DNA of 41,223 nucleotides from Polaromonas sp. (lineage in GTDB: Bacteria; Pseudomonadota; Gammaproteobacteria; Burkholderiales; Burkholderiaceae_C), in contig JANXTM010000078.1 of assembly GCA_025352405.1 (NCBI GenBank), forward strand, positions 1 through 41,223, read 5' to 3'. Within the stretch, counting starts at the first letter, position 1, and each line of letters begins with the position of its first letter. The notes below the pieces were generated by a model. The model had not been told where the DNA came from. It saw only the letters and a list, made by a program, of their open reading frames with translations, and did no database searches. Of the stretch, positions 7,380 through 16,596 are shown piece by piece. Both the position numbers and the translations under genes were made by a program.

Positions 7380-8801
7380 TTATCCCCGCATCAGGGCCTC
7401 AATCTCATCGGCCTTCACCGGTACGCCACGCGTCATCAGCTCGCAGCCTTTGGCCGTGATCAGTGCATCGTCTTCAATGCGGATGCCGATGTTCCAGAAC
7501 TGCTTGGGCACGCCTTTGGCCGGTCGCACGTAAATGCCAGGTTCAATCGTCAGGACCATGCCGGGCTGCAAGATGCGCGGCGGCTTTTTCATAACCATCT
7601 TGCCAAGTGCGTCTTTTTCTTCACGTGGTTTGCTGCCAGGCTCCGTGTAGTCGCCGCAGTCGTGCACGTCCATGCCCATCCAGTGGCCAGTGCGGTGCAT
7701 GTAAAACTGCCGGTAAGCGCCGCTGAGCAACACGTCATCAACTGTGCCGTGTTTCTTTGTATCCAGCAGGCCTACGTCCAGCATGCCCTGCACCAGTACA
7801 CGGGTGGCGGCATCGTGCGGGTCGGTGAAGCGTTTGCCTGGTTTTGTGACCGCTATGGCGGCCTCTTGCGCTCTAAGGACGATGTCGTACAGCGTGCGCT
7901 GGGCGGGTGTGAACGTGCCACTGACCGGAAACGTGCGGGTGATGTCGCTGGCGTAGCCGTCGAGCTCACAGCCGGCGTCAATCAAACACAGTTCGCCGGT
8001 TTTGAGTTCGGCAGTGTCGGCGCGGTAGTGCAATATGCAGGCGTTGGCGCCAGCGGCGACGATGCTGGTGTAGGCGGGGTACTGCGAGCCATGACGGCGA
8101 AACTCGTGCAGCAGCTCGGCTTCCAGGTGGTATTCACGCGGCACTACGGTCAAAGCGCTTTTGACGCCTTTGGCGGGTTGGCGCAGCAGAGCTGCACTTA
8201 CCTGCATCGCCCGCACATGGGCCCCGGCAGAGATGACCCCGGCACGCCGCAAAATCGCAATTTCATGCGCGTCCTTGATCAAACGCATTTCATCGAGCAA
8301 CTTGCACAGGTCGTGCTGGCTTTGCGGGCACTCGGCGCCAAAACGGATGCGCGCGCGCACCTTGTTGAGCCAGCCATCAACCTGCGTCTCCAGGCCCTTG
8401 TGCGTAGCAAACGGAAACCACACGGCATTTTGGTTGGCCAACAGCAGGGACATTTTTTCATCCAGCGTCTCCACGCTGAAGGCTTCGTCTACCCCCAAGC
8501 TTTCAGGCGCGGCTTTGGGGCCCAGCCGAATGCCGTCCCAGATCTCGCGCTCCAGGTCTTTGGGGCGGCAAAACAGCGTGGTTTTGCCACTGGCCTCGAT
8601 GGCCAGCCAGCTGGCTGGCTCGGTGAAGCCAGTCAGGTAGTAAAAGTAGCTATCGTGGCGGTAGGGGAAGTCGCTGTCGCGGTTGCGCGGGTACTCGGAT
8701 GCGGTGGGCAGTAATGCGATGCCACCCCCAGCGGCTTTGAGGGCTTTGGCAATCGTGGCACGGCGTTTTTGGTAGACGGTGGCGGGGATGGAAGTGTTCA
8801 T
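7380..8801 (-). CDS. pepP: Xaa-Pro aminopeptidase
   Basis: 473 residues of a cytoplasmic metallopeptidase that removes N-terminal residues preceding proline. The N-terminal creatinase-like domain begins with SDFPYRHDSYFYYLTGF, typical of PepP. The pita-bread catalytic domain shows all five metal ligands: two Asp in LIDAGCELDGYASDITRTF, His in HRTGHWMGMDVHD, Glu in LTIEPGIY and Glu in GIRIEDD. Its start is 13 bases after the murU stop, so the two are one operon. Confidence 0.95.
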   Translation of the reverse strand: MNTSIPATVYQKRRATIAKALKAAGGGIALLPTASEYPRNRDSDFPYRHDSYFYYLTGFTEPASWLAIEASGKTTLFCRPKDLEREIWDGIRLGPKAAPESLGVDEAFSVETLDEKMSLLLANQNAVWFPFATHKGLETQVDGWLNKVRARIRFGAECPQSQHDLCKLLDEMRLIKDAHEIAILRRAGVISAGAHVRAMQVSAALLRQPAKGVKSALTVVPREYHLEAELLHEFRRHGSQYPAYTSIVAAGANACILHYRADTAELKTGELCLIDAGCELDGYASDITRTFPVSGTFTPAQRTLYDIVLRAQEAAIAVTKPGKRFTDPHDAATRVLVQGMLDVGLLDTKKHGTVDDVLLSGAYRQFYMHRTGHWMGMDVHDCGDYTEPGSKPREEKDALGKMVMKKPPRILQPGMVLTIEPGIYVRPAKGVPKQFWNIGIRIEDDALITAKGCELMTRGVPVKADEIEALMRG

Positions 8802-8814
8802 TTGATGGTGCGTT

Positions 8815-9549
8815 TCAGCTTGAGGTCTTGTTCAATTCATCCAGCCGTGCTGGTGTTCCGACATCGGTCCATGCGCCGGGGTAAAGCTCGGCGCTTACCT
8901 GTTGATTGTCCATTGCCAGCCGGAGCAGCGGTGCCAGCGGGGTTTTGAGGCCTTGTGGGTTGCCAAACGGCAAATCCTTGAACAGCGCCTTGCGGTACAG
9001 GCCGATGGTGCTGAAGGTGTAGCGCATGCTGGTTGACCCCATGGGCAAATTCAAAGCAAGACCTTCTTCGCTCAAGCCAAAGTCGCCCTTCAGGTTGTGG
9101 TCTGGGTTGGGCACCAGCCACAGATGGGCGAGTTTGTCGCTCGCCACAAAGCGGTCAACGTCGCGCTGCAAAAATTCAAAGTCTGGCGTAAACACATCAC
9201 CGGCAAGCACCCAGAACACCTCGCCCAGCCGCGGCAGCGCACGCGCGATGCCGCCAGCGGTTTCCAGCGCATCAGCAAAGTCACGCCCTTCGTGAGAGTA
9301 TGAAATTGATAGCGCTTGGCCCCTGTATTCACTGGCGTAGAGGCCTGTAAGGCTTGAAAAATAAGCCGGTATCTGGTCACCCAGCCAGGCGGTGTTGACG
9401 ACCAGATCCGTGAACCCGCCGCGTGCCAGCGCCTCCACATGCCAGGCGATCAGCGGCTGGCCGCGTACCTTCAACAAAGGCTTGGGCGTGCTGTCGGTTA
9501 ACGGGCGCATGCGCTCGCCTCGGCCCGCGGCCAGAATCATGGCTTTCAT
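8815..9549 (-). CDS. murU: Sugar-phosphate nucleotidyltransferase, probable N-acetylmuramate-1-phosphate uridylyltransferase
   Basis: 244 residues from the ATG at 9549 (AAGGA about seven bases upstream); the frame stays open further upstream but without family sequence. The N-terminus MKAMILAAGRGERMRPLTDS holds the nucleotidyltransferase signature, followed by TPKPLLKV and LETAGGIARALP. The match is closest to MurU, which makes UDP-MurNAc from MurNAc-1-phosphate in peptidoglycan recycling. Its usual partner kinase AmgK is not next to it; the upstream neighbour is divergent tkt. Residues about 65-84, between WLGDQIPAYF and SHEGRD, are encoded by a copy of the dispersed repeat, so this surface loop has probably been lengthened or replaced. 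Confidence 0.87.
   Translation of the reverse strand: MKAMILAAGRGERMRPLTDSTPKPLLKVRGQPLIAWHVEALARGGFTDLVVNTAWLGDQIPAYFSSLTGLYASEYRGQALSISYSHEGRDFADALETAGGIARALPRLGEVFWVLAGDVFTPDFEFLQRDVDRFVASDKLAHLWLVPNPDHNLKGDFGLSEEGLALNLPMGSTSMRYTFSTIGLYRKALFKDLPFGNPQGLKTPLAPLLRLAMDNQQVSAELYPGAWTDVGTPARLDELNKTSS
9298..9357 (-). repeat. Dispersed repeat, copy 2, inside the murU reading frame
   Basis: On the minus strand this stretch reads GCCTCTACGCCAGTGAATAC followed by AGGGGCCAAGCGCTATCAAT. It is nearly the sequence of the intergenic copies at 13497 and 27764. The reading frame of murU passes through it without a stop and translates it as SSLTGLYASEYRGQALSISY. Confidence 0.8.
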
Positions 9550-9801
9550 CGCTTGTTCCTTGTGACGTTTTGCCTCCTTGCCCCTGGTTGCCAGTGCGAC
9601 GCGCATTGGTGAAACCGCGAATAAATGCGGTGGCTCAAGCAGGCTTAGACGCACTTTAAAACATTGGCCAGTGCAAAGCTGGTAAAGCGTGCGTCGCACT
9701 AAAAAAGTTGCGGGCCACGCAGATTGTTAAAATTGAAGATCAGTTCCGCATTTGCCAGACCGCCTGCCGGTCATATTTGTTTTCCATTTCTTAAGAACGC
9801 C

Positions 9802-11898
9802 ATGTCACAGCTTCCCGTTTCCAACGTGGTTCCCAGCGAACTACCCCCTTTCGTGGCTTCTTCCCCCCAAAACATGGCCAACGCCATTCGCGCCCTCGCG
9901 ATGGACGCCGTGCAGGCGGCTAATTCTGGCCATCCCGGCGCGCCTATGGGCATGGCCGACATGGCGGTAGCCCTGTGGGGCCGCCATCTCAAACACAGCC
10001 CGCACAACCCCAACTGGCTTGACCGCGACCGCTTTGTTTTGAGTAACGGCCACGCCTCTATGCTGATTTACGCGCTGCTGCACCTCACCGGCTACAAGTT
10101 GCCGGTGAAAGAGCTTAAAAACTTTCGCCAACTGCACAGCAAAACGCCCGGGCATCCTGAAGTACATGTCACCCCCGGCATTGAGACCACCACTGGCCCC
10201 CTTGGCCAGGGCCTGACCAATGCCGTCGGCATGGCACTGGCCGAAAAGCTGCTGGCCAAAGAGTTCAACCGCGAAGGCCACACGGTTGTGGACCACCACA
10301 CCTATGTCTTCATGGGTGACGGTTGCCTGATGGAAGGCATCAGCCACGAGGCGTCGGCACTCGCTGGCGCCTGGCGCCTGGGCAAGCTGATTGCGCTGTA
10401 CGACGACAACGGCATCTCGATTGATGGCAACGTCGCGCCCTGGTTTATCGACAACACGCCCCTGCGTTTTGCGGCCTACGGCTGGAACGTGATCGGCCCC
10501 ATCGACGGTCATGACGCAGAAGCGGTGGATGCCGCCATTGCCGATGCGAAAAAATCTACCGATAAGCCGACGCTGATCGTCTGCAAGACGCACATCGGCA
10601 AGGGCTCGCCGAACCGCGCCAACACCGCCAAAGCGCATGGCGAACCACTCGGTTCTGAAGAAATCAAGCTGACCCGCGAAGCTCTCAACTGGCCCTACGG
10701 CCCGTTTGAAATACCAAAAGAAAGCTACGACGCGTGGGACGCCAAAGCCAAAGGACTGGTTGCAGAAGCAGACTGGGACGTCAAGTTCGCGGCTTACAAG
10801 GCAGCCTTTCCAGAACTCGCTGCCGAACTGACGCGCCGTATGAAGGGCGACCTGCCCAAAAGCTTTGCACAGCTAGCCGTTGACACCGTCATTGGCGCGC
10901 ATACCAAGGCTGAAACGGTGGCGTCGCGCAAGGCCTCGCAGCTGGCACTTGAAGCGTTTACCGCTGGCCTGCCAGAAATGCTGGGCGGCTCGGCCGACCT
11001 GACCGGCTCTAACCTGACCAACACCAAGTCAACGCCCAACCTGCGCTTTGACATCAACGGTGAGGTCGTTTTGACACCCAACGCAGACGGCGTCAGCGCA
11101 GGTGGCCGCCACATCAACTACGGCGTGCGTGAGTTCGGCATGGCCGCCATCATGAACGGCATGGCGCTGCATGGCGGCTACATCCCTTACGGCGGTACCT
11201 TTTTGACCTTCAGCGACTACAGCCGCAACGCGATTCGCATGGCTGCACTCATGAAGCTGCGGGTGGTGCATGTGTTCACGCACGACTCGATTGGCCTGGG
11301 CGAAGACGGCCCGACGCACCAGTCGATCGAGCACGCCGCCAGCCTGCGTTTGATCCCCAACCTCGACGTGTGGCGTCCGGGCGATACCGCTGAAACCGCT
11401 GTCGCCTGGGCGGTGGCCCTGCAAAACAAGACCAAGCCGACAGCCCTGCTGCTCAGCCGCCAGAACTTGCCTTACGCCCCGAAAGACGACCTGGGCCAGA
11501 TCAGCAAGGGCGCTTATGTGCTGTCTGAACCGATCGAAGTGGGCCTGAAGAAAAAGATGCAGGCCATCATCATCGCCACCGGCTCCGAAGTGCAATTGGC
11601 CCTGAAAGCACAAGAGCTGCTCGCGACTTTCAAGATTGCCGTGCGCGTGGTCTCCATGCCCAGCACCACGACGTTTGACAAACAAAAATCAGCCTACAAA
11701 TCCGAAGTGCTGCCCGAAGGTATTCCACGCATCGCAGTCGAGATGGGCGTGACCGATGGCTGGTGGAAATACGGCTGCGCTGCAGTGGTCGGCATCGACA
11801 GCTACGGCGAGTCAGCGCCTGCGCCGGTTTTGTTCAAGCATTTCGGCTTCACGCCTGAAAACGTGGCAGACACGGTGCGCAAGGTGCTGAAGAAATAA
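9802..11898 (+). CDS. tkt: Transketolase
   Basis: 698 residues from the ATG at 9802; the frame is open back to a TTG at 9724 but that part is not family-like. This thiamine-diphosphate enzyme interconverts C5/C3 and C4/C6 sugar phosphates in the pentose-phosphate or Calvin pathway. Visible motifs are [18 protein letters not shown] near the N-terminus, the diphosphate-binding [22 protein letters not shown], and [14 protein letters not shown] in the pyrimidine domain. The order domain 1 (PP), domain 2 (Pyr), C-terminal domain is complete. Two small genes and gap follow within 550 bases on the same strand, so all four are probably one operon. Confidence 0.96.
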   Translation: MSQLPVSNVVPSELPPFVASSPQNMANAIRALAMDAVQAANSGHPGAPMGMADMAVALWGRHLKHSPHNPNWLDRDRFVLSNGHASMLIYALLHLTGYKLPVKELKNFRQLHSKTPGHPEVHVTPGIETTTGPLGQGLTNAVGMALAEKLLAKEFNREGHTVVDHHTYVFMGDGCLMEGISHEASALAGAWRLGKLIALYDDNGISIDGNVAPWFIDNTPLRFAAYGWNVIGPIDGHDAEAVDAAIADAKKSTDKPTLIVCKTHIGKGSPNRANTAKAHGEPLGSEEIKLTREALNWPYGPFEIPKESYDAWDAKAKGLVAEADWDVKFAAYKAAFPELAAELTRRMKGDLPKSFAQLAVDTVIGAHTKAETVASRKASQLALEAFTAGLPEMLGGSADLTGSNLTNTKSTPNLRFDINGEVVLTPNADGVSAGGRHINYGVREFGMAAIMNGMALHGGYIPYGGTFLTFSDYSRNAIRMAALMKLRVVHVFTHDSIGLGEDGPTHQSIEHAASLRLIPNLDVWRPGDTAETAVAWAVALQNKTKPTALLLSRQNLPYAPKDDLGQISKGAYVLSEPIEVGLKKKMQAIIIATGSEVQLALKAQELLATFKIAVRVVSMPSTTTFDKQKSAYKSEVLPEGIPRIAVEMGVTDGWWKYGCAAVVGIDSYGESAPAPVLFKHFGFTPENVADTVRKVLKK

Positions 11899-11912
11899 GA
11901 AGCGTAGTTGCC

Positions 11913-12178
11913 ATGCCACTCATCTCGTCCTTTTACGGTGTTCTGATTTACATGTATTTCATGGACACCCGACAGCACAATACCCCGCATATTCATGCGA
12001 TGTATCAAGGGCATGAGGCGGTATTTGCAATCGACACGGCTGACTTAATGGATGGAAAATTTCCACCCAAGCAAACCCGGCTTGTGCAGGCGTGGATTGA
12101 ACTGCGTCGCGAAGAGTTGATTGCCGATTGGTCGCTTGCTGTTAACGGCCAGCCCGTCGAGCGAGTGGAGCCCCTGCG

Positions 12179-12182
<4 letters not shown>
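11913..12182 (+). CDS. DUF4160 protein
   Basis: 89 residues. The pattern FYGVLIYMYFMDTRQHNTPHIHAMYQGHEAVFAI, with its PHIHA motif, identifies the DUF4160 family of small proteins of unknown function. It begins 14 bases after tkt and its stop overlaps the ATG of the DUF2442 gene (ATGA), so the two are translationally coupled. Paired genes of these families are common in bacteria and have a toxin-antitoxin-like layout. No activity is established here. Confidence 0.8.
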
Positions 12183-13446
<1,264 letters not shown>

Positions 13447-13462
13447 TTCGCCCCGCCTTTGC

Positions 13463-13490
13463 AAAAAAGCGCCTTCAGGCGCTTTTTTTT
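13463..13490 (+). terminator. Rho-independent terminator after gap
   Basis: AAAAAAGCGCC (13463-13473), loop TTCA, GGCGCTTTTTT (13478-13488) and two more T. The long A/T flanks also allow termination from the opposite strand. Confidence 0.93.
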
Positions 13491-13496
13491 ATGACT

Positions 13497-13546
13497 AAAA
13501 AGGCTACTGCGGCAGCAAATACGGGGGCTAAGCGCTATGAATAGAG
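13497..13546 (+). repeat. Dispersed repeat, copy 3
   Basis: Contains GGCAGCAAATACGGGGGCTA followed by AGCGCTATGAATAG, one of the best-preserved copies. It lies directly after the gap terminator. Confidence 0.85.
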
Positions 13547-13702
13547 GAGCGTTTTCCTTTGTGAGCGCATCACTGTCGTTTTGCCGAACACTTTTAGCAG
13601 CTAAATACTAAAATATCCATTCAAATTAAGTCACAAATTCATGAATACATTGGAATAAAATTGTATTTATCTATTCATTAATTGATTCTAAAAAGGCAAA
13701 TT

Positions 13703-15031
13703 TTGTCCCTTTCTGCCACACTGAGAGCCCAAACTTTGCAAGCCCTGCGCCAGCGTGGCGGCATGGCTACCAGCGCCGAGCTGCAGGCGGCCCTGGGCGT
13801 CAGCCAACCCACGGTGTCGCGCACGCTGGCACCACTGCTGCGCGCTGGCCAACTGCAGAAGGTGGGCGCGGCTCGCACGCAGCGCTATGTGCTGCCGCGC
13901 AACCTGGCTGGTGTGGGCTGCAACGTGCCGATCATGCGGGTAGACGCCAGCGGCCAGCCTGGCCCTTTCGCGCGCATGGTGCTGCTCGAAGGCGGCGGTA
14001 TCTGGATCGATGAAGCAGACGGCCTCAGCATGCGGCACCATGGCCTGCCCTGGTTTTTGCACGACATGCGGCCGCAGGGTTTCATGGGCCGCTCGTTTGC
14101 CCACGCACACCCCGAGCTACAGCTGGGCAGCGACCCCAGCCGCTGGACCGACGACGACGTGCTGCGCGCTATGGTGCGGTTTGGTGATGACCTGCCCGGC
14201 AACCTGATCGTCGGCGAGGCCGCTTTCCAGCGCTTTCACTCCCTGGCTGAACGCGCGTCACATGCCGCATCGTCTGCCGACTACCCACGCTTGGCAGAGC
14301 GCGCCATGCAGGGCACCCTGGGCGGCTCGTCTGCGGGTGGCGAGCAGCCCAAGTTCTGCACCATCACCGCAGGGCGTCCCGTGCTGGTGAAGTTTTCACC
14401 TCCCGGCGACGCTCCCGTTGATCAGCGCCTGCGCGACCTGTTGGTGTGCGAGCACCTGGCCATTCAAACCCTGGCCCAGGCCGGCTTGCCCGCTGCCCAC
14501 ACACAGCTGTTCATGGGTGCAGGCCGGGTTTTTCTGGAGTCAGAGCGCTTTGACCGCACGCCCAAAGGCCGCATCGGCATGGTGTCGCTGGAGGTGTATG
14601 ACGCCGAGTATGTGGGCCAGGAAGAGAACTGGGCCGCCACGGCAGACCGCATGGCGGCACGCGGGCTGATAACGGCTGAAGACGCACGCCGCATGCGTTT
14701 GCTGGAGGCCTACGGCGTGCTCATCGCCAACACAGACCGCCACTACGGCAACATCTCATTGCTGCTGCGCGGCACCAAAAACGGCGGTGACTGGGCGCTG
14801 TCGCCCACCTATGACATGTTGCCCATGCTGTACGCCCCCACCAATGGCGAGCTGGTAGAGCGGCAGTTCACCGACCGACCGCTCCACCCCACAGCGTCTA
14901 CGCTGGCAGAGTGGCCAGCCGCCAAAGAGCTGGCGGTATTGTTCTGGCGTACTGCTGCGGCGCATGCGTGGATATCTGAAAATTTCAAAGCGATTGCGGC
15001 TAGAAATCTGCAGAGTTTGCTGGTGCTTTAG
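13703..15031 (+). CDS. yjjJ: HipA-family kinase with fused HTH domain (YjjJ type)
   Basis: 442 residues from a TTG at 13703 with AAAAGG six to seven bases upstream; a further TTG at 13682 lacks such a site. The N-terminal winged-helix domain (about 5-75; AELQAALGVSQPTVSRTLAPL) is fused to a HipA-like kinase. Kinase motifs are the Gly-rich GGSSAGGEQPKF with VLVKF, the catalytic VLIANTDRHYGNISLL, and the metal-binding SPTYDMLPMLY. HipA kinases phosphorylate translation components and cause growth arrest. YjjJ-type proteins carry their DNA-binding part in the same chain, and no hipB-like gene lies nearby. The AT-rich upstream region 13595-13690 probably holds the promoter and its own operator. 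Confidence 0.88.
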   Translation: MSLSATLRAQTLQALRQRGGMATSAELQAALGVSQPTVSRTLAPLLRAGQLQKVGAARTQRYVLPRNLAGVGCNVPIMRVDASGQPGPFARMVLLEGGGIWIDEADGLSMRHHGLPWFLHDMRPQGFMGRSFAHAHPELQLGSDPSRWTDDDVLRAMVRFGDDLPGNLIVGEAAFQRFHSLAERASHAASSADYPRLAERAMQGTLGGSSAGGEQPKFCTITAGRPVLVKFSPPGDAPVDQRLRDLLVCEHLAIQTLAQAGLPAAHTQLFMGAGRVFLESERFDRTPKGRIGMVSLEVYDAEYVGQEENWAATADRMAARGLITAEDARRMRLLEAYGVLIANTDRHYGNISLLLRGTKNGGDWALSPTYDMLPMLYAPTNGELVERQFTDRPLHPTASTLAEWPAAKELAVLFWRTAAAHAWISENFKAIAARNLQSLLVL

Positions 15032-15829
15032 TTTGGAGTTTCAGATTTCATCCGGGACTGGATCCGGGATCCCCAGCTTATGGGTCACCGCAGACCGGCG
15101 CAAGTGAAATGCCGATTTTGTGCGCACCGACTTCAACGGGTAATGTTCAACCTTCGATGTTTTGCCTGTACGACGTCTCATATTGAGTAAGCGAGTTGTC
15201 TCAAATGGCTCGTTTTTTGCCGCTTTTAAGATTGCAAAGTGTTCAGCTGCGATAAGCTCTAATAATATTTTGTACCTAGAGTTGCCGCGCATCACTGCAG
15301 GCCCTGGCGGTGCAAACTACGTTAACCTTCGCAGAAATTGCCTGGACTACACAGCGCGTGCTTTCTTTGCAACGGCGTATTCCCGGCGCGTAAATGATGG
15401 CCGCATTTTTTGCATGAATTCGAGGAATGGATCAGCGCCAAAGGATGGCCGTCGCGAATCATGCGGTGGACATATTTGACTTTTTTTCCCCATGTCAATC
15501 CATTACCCATTGCTTTGTAATTGCAATGACCACTGCAATGCGCACGAGACCGTACTTGTCGCAGATTCGAACGTCTGACGTCGAGTCCCGCCCTATCTGA
15601 CAAGCCGCAGTCGTACAAGCGGCGGGCAACAGACGAAGAACTTCTTGCGATTGAATTGGGCAAAGTAATTGCTTTCCCGCAGCCTGCCCCAGACAGTTTT
15701 CGTCAACTTGAACTTGAAATGTTTAGCTCGCCTCCGTAACTCGGACAAGGCATAGACAAGCTGGAACAGCCACGGCACCATGCTTGTCATGGCAGTGGTG
15801 ACAAACAAGAACTCTGCGTCGTGTACGGC
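15032..15829. other. About 800 bases without a convincing gene
   Basis: Neither strand shows a reading frame with recognisable family sequence or a clear ribosome site. Short overlapping frames on the minus strand (15041-15295, 15322-15663, 15593-15808) change frame against each other, which would fit decayed coding DNA. A small palindrome around TTCGAA (about 15566) resembles a tRNA T-arm, but no cloverleaf can be built. Confidence 0.5.
15322..15663 (-). CDS. Possible small Cys/His-rich protein
   Basis: 113-codon frame. Its C-terminal half contains CSGHC, CKKCGHHL, and later single Cys and His residues with the spacing of a zinc-binding module; the N-terminal third is Ser/Arg-rich and unlike a normal start. 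No family recognised. It may be a real small gene starting internally, or a remnant in a decaying region. Confidence 0.25.
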   Translation of the reverse strand: MPNSIARSSSSVARRLYDCGLSDRAGLDVRRSNLRQVRSRAHCSGHCNYKAMGNGLTWGKKVKYVHRMIRDGHPLALIHSSNSCKKCGHHLRAGNTPLQRKHALCSPGNFCEG

Positions 15830-16408
15830 TTACAGCAATTTCTTTACAAGTTCAACAGTGGATGCTGCCCCGTATTTGCGTAGCAATCGGGTTTTGTACA
15901 CATCGACAGTCCGAGGACTTATGCCAAGCGCTTTGCCAATCTCTTTTCCGGTCTTGCGCTCAATAAGAAGCGCTGCGATGTCGCGTTCCCTTGGTGTCAT
16001 AGAGCCGTGCAATGTCAAATCGACACCATCTTCTCGCCTGAGGTCGGTAAATGCCCACAGCGTTTGCTGAAACGGATCACTCCTGTTGTGCGCAAAGCCG
16101 CTGATGTGTACCCAAAACAATTCACCATTGGCGCGTCTCATGACGCGGTGTTCCGAGAAGCAGCCGTACTGGCTCAATATCGGTGTGATGCGTTCCCCGG
16201 TCTTGTCGAAATCGACCTGCGTAGGGTAGAGCGACTGAAATGACTGCCCGATCAAAGCATCGCGGCTGACTTGAAACATTTTTGAAAATGTAGCGTTGCA
16301 GTCGACGACCACCCGATAGCGGCCAATCGCTTGTCCCACAGGTGCATTGTGAAACGCCCACTTGTAGTCAATCGCTTCCTGTCCGTCAAAAGATAAAACA
16401 TCTTGCAT
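15830..16408 (-). CDS. PAS-LuxR transcriptional regulator
   Basis: 192 residues. A PAS sensor (about 15-125; AFHNAPVGQAIGRYRVVVDCNATF, then HRVMRRANGELFWVHISGFA) is followed by a LuxR/FixJ-type helix-turn-helix (about 135-190; LTPRERDIAALL is here MTPRERDIAALLIERKTGKEIGK, then LGISPRTVDVYKTRLLRKY). It probably binds a small ligand through the PAS domain and controls the divergent amidohydrolase/ABC-transporter operon. The shared upstream region holds a 20-bp dyad of the kind bound by LuxR-type dimers. No strong ribosome site precedes the ATG. Confidence 0.88.
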   Translation of the reverse strand: MQDVLSFDGQEAIDYKWAFHNAPVGQAIGRYRVVVDCNATFSKMFQVSRDALIGQSFQSLYPTQVDFDKTGERITPILSQYGCFSEHRVMRRANGELFWVHISGFAHNRSDPFQQTLWAFTDLRREDGVDLTLHGSMTPRERDIAALLIERKTGKEIGKALGISPRTVDVYKTRLLRKYGAASTVELVKKLL

Positions 16409-16430
16409 ATCGAAATTTCACAAAAAATAA

Positions 16431-16505
16431 TTAAACGCTTAAGTGATTATTGCTTATTGACTTAGGTGTTTAAGTTGCTTAGTCTCGTAAGCAATTAAAT
16501 ATAAA
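16431..16505 (+). promoter_or_regulatory. Divergent control region with dyads
   Basis: A perfect dyad TTGCTTA-N6-TAAGCAA occupies 16475-16494, and an extra TTGCTTA half-site lies at 16450-16456. A second inverted repeat has arms at 16431-16443 (TTAAACGCTTAAG) and 16461-16473 (reverse complement TTAAACACCTAAG, 11 of 13 matching), spaced about three helical turns. TATAAA at 16500-16505 is a plausible -10 element for the operon. The dyad would then cover the -35 position. The regulator gene on the other side probably shares these sites. Confidence 0.6.
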
Positions 16506-16596
16506 GCGAACAAGCCGAGCTGTCCGTGACAAAACTTCAAAGTCGAGTCAGGTTGCGGCCCATCAGCTACGACGCGCTAACCAAAAGGCAAAAAAT

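Noticed and set aside
7662..8714. Long open frame (350 codons) on the plus strand
   Set aside because: It is antisense to pepP, whose five metal ligands and family length are all present on the minus strand; the plus-strand translation has no family features.
9550..9801. Possible thiamine riboswitch before transketolase
   Set aside because: The conserved CUGAGA-type elements and stems are not present; only a small ACCGC/GCGGT hairpin is seen around 9615.
9841..10638. Open frame of 265 codons on the minus strand under tkt
   Set aside because: Antisense to the thiamine-diphosphate-binding part of transketolase, with no recognisable domain.
15550..15600. tRNA-like T-arm with TTCGAA loop
   Set aside because: Only a short palindrome can be drawn; no acceptor, D or anticodon arms fit around it.
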